Positions 1-5,269 of a DNA stretch of 5,395 nt are shown piece after piece. The notes beneath the pieces were generated by a model. That model made no database searches. It had not been told where the DNA came from and was given only the letters and a program-made list of their open reading frames with translations. This DNA is from Firmicutes bacterium UBA6132. Its GTDB lineage: Bacteria > Bacillota_A > Clostridia > Tissierellales > Sedimentibacteraceae. The first letter of the stretch is position 1. The number at the start of each line of letters is the position of its first letter. Location of the stretch: assembly GCA_002435835.1 (NCBI GenBank), contig DIVM01000039.1, positions 16,307 through 21,701 on the forward strand. The letters are read 5' to 3'. The translations under genes and the position numbers were made by a program.

Positions 1-199
1 TGCTGTCATAAACTTTTATACCTTCTTTTAAAAGAAGTTCTTTTTTTTCTCTTGATCTAAAATATGGATTTACTATATCTAAATCAGCTAAGCTAACATT
101 TTCAAATTGTTTTTTTACTTTTAAGGCGTAGTTTACACAAAATTCTGTTTTGCCACTACCATAATGACCCGTGACAATTACTAGTCTTTTATTTAGCAT
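1..199 (-). CDS. P-loop ATPase (SIMIBI/MinD-ParA-like), N-terminal part, truncated by window edge
   Basis: The first 66 codons of a gene that continues beyond the window. The ATG at 199-197 follows a strong AGGAGGA ribosome binding site (210-204) with a 4-nt gap, so the start is secure. The protein opens with a beta strand (RLVIVTG) and a Walker A loop, GHYGSGKTE, at residues 11-19. A second conserved block, ADLDIVNPYFRSRE, follows at 38-51 and resembles the A-prime aspartate region of SIMIBI-class ATPases. The loop lacks the KGGxGK signature lysine of classical MinD/ParA proteins. I recognise this as the clostridial 'ATP-binding protein' family with GHYGSGKTE and DLDIVNPYFRSRE; from memory, it often precedes 2-oxoacid:ferredoxin oxidoreductase (VorB/KorD-like) genes. 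Its biochemical role is not known to me. It is separated from the upstream operon by a terminator and has its own sigma-54 promoter, so it is probably the first gene of a regulated operon. Confidence 0.85.
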   Translation of the reverse strand, partial: MLNKRLVIVTGHYGSGKTEFCVNYALKVKKQFENVSLADLDIVNPYFRSREKKELLLKEGIKVYDS

Positions 200-203
200 A
201 AGT

Positions 204-210
204 TCCTCCT
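204..210 (-). promoter_or_regulatory. Ribosome binding site of the P-loop ATPase gene
   Basis: AGGAGGA on the minus strand, 4 nt before the ATG at 199, is a near-perfect anti-16S match. It fixes the start of the truncated ATPase gene and predicts efficient translation once the sigma-54 promoter fires. Confidence 0.85.
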
Positions 211-234
211 CTGCTAATATTTAATATTATATAC

Positions 235-250
235 GCAATTTTCATGCCAA
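235..250 (-). promoter_or_regulatory. Sigma-54 (RpoN) -24/-12 promoter of the ATPase operon
   Basis: The minus strand reads TTGGCATGAAAATTGC. The established RpoN consensus is YTGGCACG-N4-TTGC. Here TTGGCATG (250-243) is the -24 element and TTGC (238-235) is the -12 element. The invariant GG and GC are separated by exactly 10 nt as required, and only one base of the -24 block differs from consensus (C to T). The predicted transcript start is near 221-223, giving a short leader of about 23 nt with the AGGAGGA site. No sigma-A promoter was noticed here. The match, the adjacent sigma-54 activator gene and the upstream palindromes support each other. Confidence 0.88.
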
Positions 251-265
251 CTTACTTGCAGAAAT

Positions 266-303
266 AAAAAAAACAAACATTGAATTTCCAATGTTTGTTT
301 TTT
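266..303 (-). terminator. Rho-independent terminator ending the capA-like/cdaA/cdaR/activator operon
   Basis: A perfect 15-bp inverted repeat pairs 268-282 with 289-303 around a 6-nt loop (283-288). Its core is CAAACATTG/CAATGTTTG flanked by A-T pairs. Read on the minus strand, the 3' arm runs into eight consecutive U residues (273-266). It lies 85 bp after the activator's stop codon. The other strand also ends in a T run, so it could work in both directions, but no convergent gene is visible. It separates the upstream operon from the ATPase gene, which must then rely on its own promoter. Confidence 0.9.
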
Positions 304-327
304 AAAAATATTAGTAAGTTCAGCTCA

Positions 328-383
328 TGCAAAATATTGCGCGCAAATATTTGCAAAATGTTAATTCGTGCAAATATTTGCAC
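328..383. promoter_or_regulatory. Cluster of three palindromes, candidate enhancer (UAS) for the sigma-54 activator
   Basis: Three related dyads lie in 56 bp. GTGCAAATATTTGCAC (368-383) is a perfect 16-bp palindrome. GCAAATATTTGC (343-354) is a perfect 12-bp palindrome. GCAAAATATTGC (329-340) is an imperfect copy. Their centres lie about 112, 126 and 153 bp upstream of the predicted sigma-54 transcript start. That is the normal distance for enhancer sites bound by Fis-type HTH domains of sigma-54 activators. The first and third centres are 41 bp apart, close to four helical turns. The activator gene ends only 5 bp from the outermost site. That this activator binds here is inference. Confidence 0.72.
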
Positions 384-387
384 AGAA

Positions 388-1758
388 TTAATTCTCTATA
401 TTATATTTTTCCATTTTATAATATAAATTCCTTATTGATATACCAAGAAATTGTGCAGTTTTGGTTTTATTTTTATTTAATCTCAAATATACACTTCTTA
501 TGTAATCTTCTTCTGCTTTATCTAATACATCACTTAATTTTTCTATTTCGTCATCTTGTTTTATTTCAGTTTTAACTGAAGGCCTATTTATTTTTTGAAG
601 AATTGGTAAATGATTTGCTTTAATAGTTTGTTCGTTAAAATTCATATTTATAATCGATCTACCGATTACGTTTTCAAGCTCACGTACATTGCCCGGCCAA
701 TTGTAATCATGCAATGATTTTAATGCTTCATAATTTATATTAACAACATTTCTTCCATATTCATCATTAAATTTAGTTATAAATTGTTTAACTAACAATT
801 CTATATCTGACTTTCTTTCTCTTAAAGGCGGTATATATATCGGTAAAATATTTATTCTATAATATAAATCTTCTCTAAACTTTCCATCTTTTACTGCTTG
901 AATTAAATCCCTGTTTGTAGCTGCAATTATCCTTACATCTATATGTAAGGATTTTGTACTTCCAACTCTCATTATTTCTTTTTCTTGAAGCACTCTTAAA
1001 AGTTTAGCTTGTGTGCTTAAACTTATTTCGGATATTTCATCAAGAAATATGGTACCACCATCAGCTTCTTCAAACAGACCTTTTTTTCCGCCTTTTTTAG
1101 CTCCTGTAAAAGAACCTTCTTCATAACCAAAAAGTTCGCTTTCAAGCAAAGAATCTGTTAAAGCAGCACAATTAACTCTAACAAAATTTTTATTGTTTCT
1201 TAAACTTTGTGCATGAATGGAATTAGCAAATAACTCTTTACCTGTTCCACTTTCTCCCTTTAATAAAACAGTTGCACGAACTGATGCAGCTTTTTTTATT
1301 TGATTTTTTACCTCAATTAATTTATCGCTATTACCTATTATATCTTCAGGTTTATATTTATAAGATAATTCCCTAATCTTTTTTTCAGCTATTTCTAATT
1401 TCTCTGTTAAATCCTTTATACCTGTTACATCATGTAAAACTGCTACGCTTCCTTTTAACACATTATCAACTATTATTGGAGCAGCTTGAGCAACAACTGT
1501 TTTTCCACTTGGCTTTATTTTTAATTTTGTATTTTCTACAGGTCGTTTTGTTTGTAAAACTTTAAGATGTAGGCTTTCCCCTTGTTCAATATCAAATAAA
1601 GCATCTTTACCGACCACATCTTCCATTTCTATACCTGTTATTTTTGTATACGCAGGATTTACCATTATGTGTTTTCCATTTTCATTTACAACACTAATAG
1701 CATCCTGAGTTGCTAAAAAAACAGCTTGAAGCATACTTATAGCTAATTCATTTTTCAT
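388..1758 (-). CDS. PAS domain sigma-54-dependent transcriptional activator (enhancer-binding protein)
   Basis: A 456-aa activator of RNA polymerase carrying sigma-54. Residues about 7-115 form a PAS sensory domain (VNPAYTKITGIE, ending GSVAVLHDVTGIKDL), followed by a short helical linker (116-138). The AAA+ domain has Walker A GESGTGKE (168-175), the sigma-54 contact loop as GSFTGA (215-220) in place of the usual GAFTGA, Walker B GGTIFLDE (234-241), ATNRD (280-284), FREDLYYR with the arginine fingers (294-301) and WPGNVREL (354-361). The C-terminus (about 430-453) is a Fis-type helix-turn-helix, KTAQFLGISIRNLYYKM. No response-regulator receiver is present, so control is probably through a small molecule or redox signal bound by PAS. 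I chose the ATG at 1758 because GAGGAA lies 4 nt upstream of it. An in-frame ATG at 1806 would add 16 residues, overlap cdaR by 26 nt and lacks a ribosome site. The gene starts 22 nt after cdaR, is followed by palindromes and a terminator, and faces a sigma-54 promoter that is its likely target. Confidence 0.93.
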   Translation of the reverse strand: MKNELAISMLQAVFLATQDAISVVNENGKHIMVNPAYTKITGIEMEDVVGKDALFDIEQGESLHLKVLQTKRPVENTKLKIKPSGKTVVAQAAPIIVDNVLKGSVAVLHDVTGIKDLTEKLEIAEKKIRELSYKYKPEDIIGNSDKLIEVKNQIKKAASVRATVLLKGESGTGKELFANSIHAQSLRNNKNFVRVNCAALTDSLLESELFGYEEGSFTGAKKGGKKGLFEEADGGTIFLDEISEISLSTQAKLLRVLQEKEIMRVGSTKSLHIDVRIIAATNRDLIQAVKDGKFREDLYYRINILPIYIPPLRERKSDIELLVKQFITKFNDEYGRNVVNINYEALKSLHDYNWPGNVRELENVIGRSIINMNFNEQTIKANHLPILQKINRPSVKTEIKQDDEIEKLSDVLDKAEEDYIRSVYLRLNKNKTKTAQFLGISIRNLYYKMEKYNIEN

Positions 1759-1762
1759 GTGA

Positions 1763-1768
1763 TTCCTC
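1763..1768 (-). promoter_or_regulatory. Ribosome binding site deciding the activator start
   Basis: GAGGAA on the minus strand lies 4 nt before the ATG at 1758. The longer alternative start at 1806 is preceded by AAAGATTTGAGTA, which has no convincing Shine-Dalgarno sequence. The shorter start also begins directly before the PAS domain helix. Confidence 0.7.
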
Positions 1769-1780
1769 GTTGAAGTAAAG

Positions 1781-3046
1781 TTATTGAATATCGGTTTGTT
1801 CTTCATTACTCAAATCTTTTATTTCCACTGCAATTGTATTAATACTTAAATAAATTTTGTCAACTTCTTTTTGTAATTCGCTTTTTAATATAACTTGATT
1901 CACACCAGGTATAACATTTGATAAATCTGCATTTATACTCAAATCGTCCTTTGTAAATTTATTGATTACACTTTCTGGTCCTATAATTTTAACTGTTATA
2001 ATTGTAGTAATATCTGATGTATTAATTATTTCCAATCCATCTTTTAAATTAGTAAAATTAATTTCACTAAAATTATATATTAAATCTTTTTCAATGCTTT
2101 TTTCAATAACGGCTGTTACAACAGGCTGAGATTGTAAGTCAATGATAAATAGTCCATCCGCATTTAAAATTTGCTTTGTTAAAACAACATTTTTATTTAC
2201 GCCTGTAACATCTAATTCTTCAAGTTCTAGTACTGATATTTTATTTAGTACATCTTGAGGTGCAGCTATTTTTATTTTATTAGGACTTACAGTTACATTT
2301 GTAACATTATAACCACTTGAAGGTATTCCCGTTATTTTAGGTATAACATCAACATATTTTGTAGGATACACAGGTACGGATACTAAAACATTATCAGTTG
2401 GAACTGACATAAAAATTTCATTATCTAATCCATCATAAATTCTAACTGGAACAGTTTTTATTAAATCACTGCTGGCACCATCAACATTAACAGTTGCTAT
2501 AGCAGATTTAGCTGAGTCAACAATACTTCTAGGTCCAGTAATTTTTACCGAAGTTGGATTAACATCTCCAACTCCTCTATAAAAATTATTTGCTACATTA
2601 CCTTCATAGTTTACTTTAACATCCATAACTTTTGAAATAACGCTATCTATTTTACATGCTATTTGTGATGGATAATAACTTTCTATTTGAATTCCATTAG
2701 GACCTAATATAACTACATTAGCATTACTTGTTCCTTCAGAAAACCCTAAAACATCTATGTACGCTGAAAAATCACTTTTACTTATATTATTTAATTGTGA
2801 ACCATATCCCCTAACTTTAATATTAACAGTCAAATTATCTTTATCATTATTCATAAAAGCCATATTAGAGTTTTCTAATGCTGATAAATTTCTCACTGTT
2901 ACTGGAACATTAGTAAAGTTCTTCTCAAGCATAGGATTAATATCTATCATTACCATTACCCAGAGAGCAACAGAAACTACTAAACAAGCGACTTGAACAA
3001 ATATTTTATCATTTTTCATTTTCTTTAATATTTCTCTTATATTCAT
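1781..3046 (-). CDS. cdaR: YbbR-domain protein CdaR, membrane-anchored regulator of CdaA
   Basis: A 421-aa protein with one N-terminal membrane segment (about residues 15-34, FVQVACLVVSVALWVMVMI) and an extracytoplasmic part made of four YbbR domains (about 43-136, 139-228, 229-317 and 318-409). The repeats are visible from their shared strand-turn motif: VKITGPRSIVDS, IKIAAPQDVLNK and VKIIGPESVINK, plus a more diverged first copy. CdaR of Bacillus and Listeria binds CdaA in the membrane and modulates c-di-AMP synthesis; I assign the same role by family and by its place directly after cdaA. The family's four-domain layout is complete. The ATG at 3046 has GTGGAG 8 nt upstream. A TTG at 3067 could extend the frame by 7 residues but has no ribosome site. 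The gene overlaps cdaA by 38 nt, which suggests translational coupling. Confidence 0.92.
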   Translation of the reverse strand: MNIREILKKMKNDKIFVQVACLVVSVALWVMVMIDINPMLEKNFTNVPVTVRNLSALENSNMAFMNNDKDNLTVNIKVRGYGSQLNNISKSDFSAYIDVLGFSEGTSNANVVILGPNGIQIESYYPSQIACKIDSVISKVMDVKVNYEGNVANNFYRGVGDVNPTSVKITGPRSIVDSAKSAIATVNVDGASSDLIKTVPVRIYDGLDNEIFMSVPTDNVLVSVPVYPTKYVDVIPKITGIPSSGYNVTNVTVSPNKIKIAAPQDVLNKISVLELEELDVTGVNKNVVLTKQILNADGLFIIDLQSQPVVTAVIEKSIEKDLIYNFSEINFTNLKDGLEIINTSDITTIITVKIIGPESVINKFTKDDLSINADLSNVIPGVNQVILKSELQKEVDKIYLSINTIAVEIKDLSNEEQTDIQ

Positions 3047-3857
3047 TTCTATTTCTCCACTTATCAAATATATTTGACTTATCTTCTTCTACATATATAT
3101 TGGACAAAAGCTTCTCGAGTTCTTCAATTTGAATGTTTCTATACAGCCTTCCTTCCACTGCATAGGAAATATATCCTGTTTCTTCCGAAACGATAAGTGC
3201 TATAGAATCTGATTTTTCTGTCATTCCTATTGCTGCTCTGTGCCTTGTACCAATATCTTTACTTAAAAGATTATTGTCAGTTAAAGGCAAAAAACAACCT
3301 GCAGCTAATATGGAATAATCCTTTATTACTACAGCTCCATCATGTAAAGGAGTATTTGGAATAAATATATTAATCAATAAGCCGCTTGATATGTCAGCAT
3401 TAATTTTAGTGCCTGTATCAACTATGTCATGTAAACCTGTCTTTTGTTCAAATATCATTAAAGCACCAATTTTTTGTCTTGCAAGAGATGATGTGGCTAA
3501 TACAATTTCTTTAATAACATGTTCTGAAGTTTTAGCATTTCTATCAATAGTAGTAAAGGAAAACATGGATGTTCTTCCTATAAATTCAAGACCTCTTCTA
3601 ATTTCAGGTTGAAAAACAACAACAACTGCTATAATTCCTACTTGTAGCGTGTTTTGTAGGATGTATTTAAGCATATGAAGCTGAAATATATTGGAAATAG
3701 GAAACAAAGCTAATAGTACAACAATACCTTTAACAAGCTGCTTTGCTCTCATGTCTCTAATTAGCATGTAGCCATTGTACAAAATATAGTAAACAATGGC
3801 TATATCAACAACGCTATTTAACCCTATATTGCTAAAAATTAATTTAATTTGTTCCAT
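3009..3857 (-). CDS. cdaA: Membrane diadenylate cyclase CdaA (DisA_N domain)
   Basis: A 282-aa enzyme that joins two ATP into cyclic di-AMP, releasing two pyrophosphates. Three hydrophobic segments (about residues 15-33, 40-58 and 66-82) anchor it in the membrane. The FQPEIRRGLEFIGR block follows at about 82-95. The cytoplasmic DAC domain (about 105-240) carries both diagnostic motifs: DGA (173-175, within PNTPLHDGAVVI) and GTRHRAAIG with RHR at 205-207. All key active-site residues are present, so it should be active. c-di-AMP controls potassium and osmolyte transport and cell-wall stability in Firmicutes. The ATG at 3857 has GGGAAG 7 nt upstream and gives the usual family N-terminus. A TTG at 3872 would add only 5 residues. 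The gene follows the capA-like gene by 26 nt and overlaps cdaR by 38 nt. The usual partner glmM is not next in line. Confidence 0.96.
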   Translation of the reverse strand: MEQIKLIFSNIGLNSVVDIAIVYYILYNGYMLIRDMRAKQLVKGIVVLLALFPISNIFQLHMLKYILQNTLQVGIIAVVVVFQPEIRRGLEFIGRTSMFSFTTIDRNAKTSEHVIKEIVLATSSLARQKIGALMIFEQKTGLHDIVDTGTKINADISSGLLINIFIPNTPLHDGAVVIKDYSILAAGCFLPLTDNNLLSKDIGTRHRAAIGMTEKSDSIALIVSEETGYISYAVEGRLYRNIQIEELEKLLSNIYVEEDKSNIFDKWRNRNEYKRNIKENEK

Positions 3858-3883
3858 CCCATCACTTCCCAATCGAAATTATT

Positions 3884-5134
3884 CTAATTATTATCCATTT
3901 GAGCCATTGTGTCTTTGTAAGATCTATTCATTCGTGTTTTTGAATTGTCATTTAAATCATCACTTTCAACAAAATCATCTATTGGATAAACTATGTGTTC
4001 TGGTGAGCCATTTTCATCCGTACCTTTATATACCCATAATGGAATGTAATCAATATCTTTAATTGATACTTCCCCTGTTTCACCATTTTTTTCTATTTCA
4101 ATATTAATTATTACGCCATCTTCTGTATATTTAGCTTCTTCCGCGCTCATTCCATAAGGAACTAAAGTTTCTACTCTCTGATTTGATAAGAAATTTCCCA
4201 TTGAATATGCTACAAATTTTTTTTCTCCATTTAATTCAATAGTTTGAGAAGGTTGTATTACATGTGGATGGCTTCCAAGTATAATATCAACGCCTTCACT
4301 TAAAAGCATTTCTGCTGTTTGTTCTTGAAAAGCAGATTGGGTTCTTGCATATTCAATTCCCCAGTGCATATAAAACACTATTAAATCTGCATTTTGTTCT
4401 TTAGCATAAGCTATATCTTCTTTCATTTTTGTTTCATCTATTATATTTACCATTACATCAAGGTCTGCTGGGTCCATATATGCTTCTAATCCGTTAACCA
4501 TTTCAGTATATGACATAAATGCAATTTTAATGCCCTTAACATCTTTCATTAAAACTCTTGTTTCAGGTTTTTTAGAAAAAGTTCCTATACTATCCATTCC
4601 TTGCTTGCTAATTTGCTCAACAGTTCTAATAATTCCAGCTTTTCTTGTATCAAGACAATGATTGTTTGCTGTGGATAACACATCAAAACCAGCATCTTTT
4701 ATAGCTTCAAGAGCTTCATCAGGTGCATTGAATAAAGGATAACCTTGATATGCATAAGTTTCATTGCCTGCAGTAGTTCCTTCAAAATTGCCAATAGTTA
4801 AATCAGCGCTTTGAAAAATATCTTTTACTGCTTTAAAACTATTTCTAAAATCATACGTATTAGTTGATTCATCGTAAGCACCTTCTATTTGTGAAGGATG
4901 GAACATGATATCACCTGTTGCTGCTATATTAATAGTTACATCAGGATTTTTTTCAACTTCTTCTTGTTTTGGTTCTTCATTAGAATTTTGTTGTGGTTCT
5001 TTTTCATTTGAATTTTTATTTAATTCTTTTTCATTTCCTGCTGCATTAATAGCTAAAGCTGCTGATGCAGAAGCAAACATTAATATCATTATGATTAAAA
5101 AATTTCTTTTCTTATGTCTTTTTTTACTGCTCAT
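3884..5134 (-). CDS. CapA-family protein (PGA_cap metallophosphatase-like domain), exported
   Basis: A 416-aa protein of the CapA/PgsA family, named after the poly-gamma-glutamate capsule protein of Bacillus and folded like calcineurin-type metallophosphatases. Residues 1-10 are basic (MSSKKRHKKR) and 11-29 are hydrophobic, ending ALAIN, so this is a signal peptide or signal anchor. No lipobox cysteine is present. A charged spacer (34-62) with 9-residue repeats leads to the domain (about 66-370). Its hallmark motifs are all visible: TGDIMF (73-78), GNFEG (115-119), NNH (157-159), HWGIEY (257-262), GSHPHV (287-292) and YSMGNF (310-315). The ATG at 5134 has AAGGGG 5 nt upstream. Most CapA homologues outside capsule operons have no proven substrate, and no capB/capC neighbours are seen, so capsule synthesis should not be assumed. 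It heads the probable operon with cdaA, 26 nt away, which points to an envelope role. Confidence 0.9.
   Translation of the reverse strand: MSSKKRHKKRNFLIIMILMFASASAALAINAAGNEKELNKNSNEKEPQQNSNEEPKQEEVEKNPDVTINIAATGDIMFHPSQIEGAYDESTNTYDFRNSFKAVKDIFQSADLTIGNFEGTTAGNETYAYQGYPLFNAPDEALEAIKDAGFDVLSTANNHCLDTRKAGIIRTVEQISKQGMDSIGTFSKKPETRVLMKDVKGIKIAFMSYTEMVNGLEAYMDPADLDVMVNIIDETKMKEDIAYAKEQNADLIVFYMHWGIEYARTQSAFQEQTAEMLLSEGVDIILGSHPHVIQPSQTIELNGEKKFVAYSMGNFLSNQRVETLVPYGMSAEEAKYTEDGVIINIEIEKNGETGEVSIKDIDYIPLWVYKGTDENGSPEHIVYPIDDFVESDDLNDNSKTRMNRSYKDTMAQMDNN
4955..5035 (-). repeat. Tandem 27-bp (9-residue) repeat in the CapA-like spacer
   Basis: Within the CapA-like gene, residues 34-60 read as three 9-residue units: NEKELNKNS, NEKEPQQNS and the diverged NEEPKQEEV. 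At the DNA level, TTCTTTTTCATTT on the plus strand recurs exactly at 4997-5009 and 5024-5036, one 27-bp period apart. The segment lies just outside the membrane and is a hydrophilic, probably flexible linker. Copy number could vary by slippage. Confidence 0.7.
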
Positions 5135-5139
5135 TTTAA

Positions 5140-5145
5140 CCCCTT
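5140..5145 (-). promoter_or_regulatory. Ribosome binding site of the capA-like gene
   Basis: AAGGGG on the minus strand, 5 nt before the ATG at 5134, supports that start. No upstream in-frame alternative with a better site was seen. Confidence 0.65.
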
Positions 5146-5161
5146 AATTTAAATACAATAT

Positions 5162-5187
5162 TATATAAGGATAATTTTCCTTATATA
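5162..5187. repeat. 10-bp inverted repeat in the capA-like/cdaA operon leader
   Basis: TATATAAGGA (5162-5171) pairs perfectly with TCCTTATATA (5178-5187) around a 6-nt loop. Only two of the ten pairs are G-C, and no U run follows on the minus strand, so it is a poor terminator. It overlaps the predicted transcript start of the candidate promoter at 5191-5219. It could therefore be a repressor operator or a 5'-end stem-loop in the mRNA. Its role is unknown. Confidence 0.5.
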
Positions 5188-5190
5188 TTA

Positions 5191-5219
5191 ATATTAAACT
5201 ACCATGAATTATTTTGCAA
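5191..5219 (-). promoter_or_regulatory. Candidate sigma-A promoter for the capA-like/cdaA/cdaR/activator operon
   Basis: On the minus strand, TTGCAA (5219-5214, 4 of 6 matches to TTGACA) and TAATAT (5196-5191, 4 of 6 matches to TATAAT) are separated by exactly 17 bp. Transcription would start near 5184, about 50 nt before the capA-like ATG. The sequence is very AT-rich, so chance matches are likely. A TATAAT also occurs closer to the gene but lacks a good -35 element. Confidence 0.4.
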
Positions 5220-5269
5220 GATTTTAATTATTAAGAAACAATTAACATTTCTTTAATTGCAATTTATAT

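Noticed and set aside
327..575. Plus-strand open frame of 82 codons, antisense to the 3' end of the activator
   Set aside because: Its translation is mostly aromatic and hydrophobic low-complexity residues typical of reading AT-rich coding DNA backwards. It has no ribosome site and it overlaps a confident gene and the palindrome cluster.
5040..5105. CapA-like protein as a lipoprotein
   Set aside because: No cysteine follows the hydrophobic segment; the region ends ALAINAAG, so signal peptidase I cleavage or an uncleaved anchor is more likely.
2757..5147. Other plus-strand open frames of 73 to 88 codons inside cdaR, cdaA and the capA-like gene
   Set aside because: They are shadows of strong minus-strand genes with recognised families, and none has a convincing start site or domain.
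5162..5187. The 10-bp inverted repeat as a terminator for the YgiQ-like gene
   Set aside because: The stem has only two G-C pairs and the minus strand after it (ATATTGTATTTAAATT) has no U run.
5233..5253. AAGAAA/TTTCTT hairpin just after the YgiQ-like stop codon as a terminator
   Set aside because: Only six pairs with a 9-nt loop and no U tract; chance is likely in this composition.
5214..5264. TTGCAA (5214-5219) and AATTGCAATT (5255-5264) as further copies of the activator's palindrome, implying autoregulation of the operon
   Set aside because: They share only the short TTGCAA core, lack the TGCAAATATTTGCA arms, and no sigma-54 promoter lies nearby.
5135..5269. A c-di-AMP (ydaO-type) riboswitch in front of the operon
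   Set aside because: The gap is only 135 bp and extremely AT-rich, with none of the conserved G-rich junction segments expected of that riboswitch.
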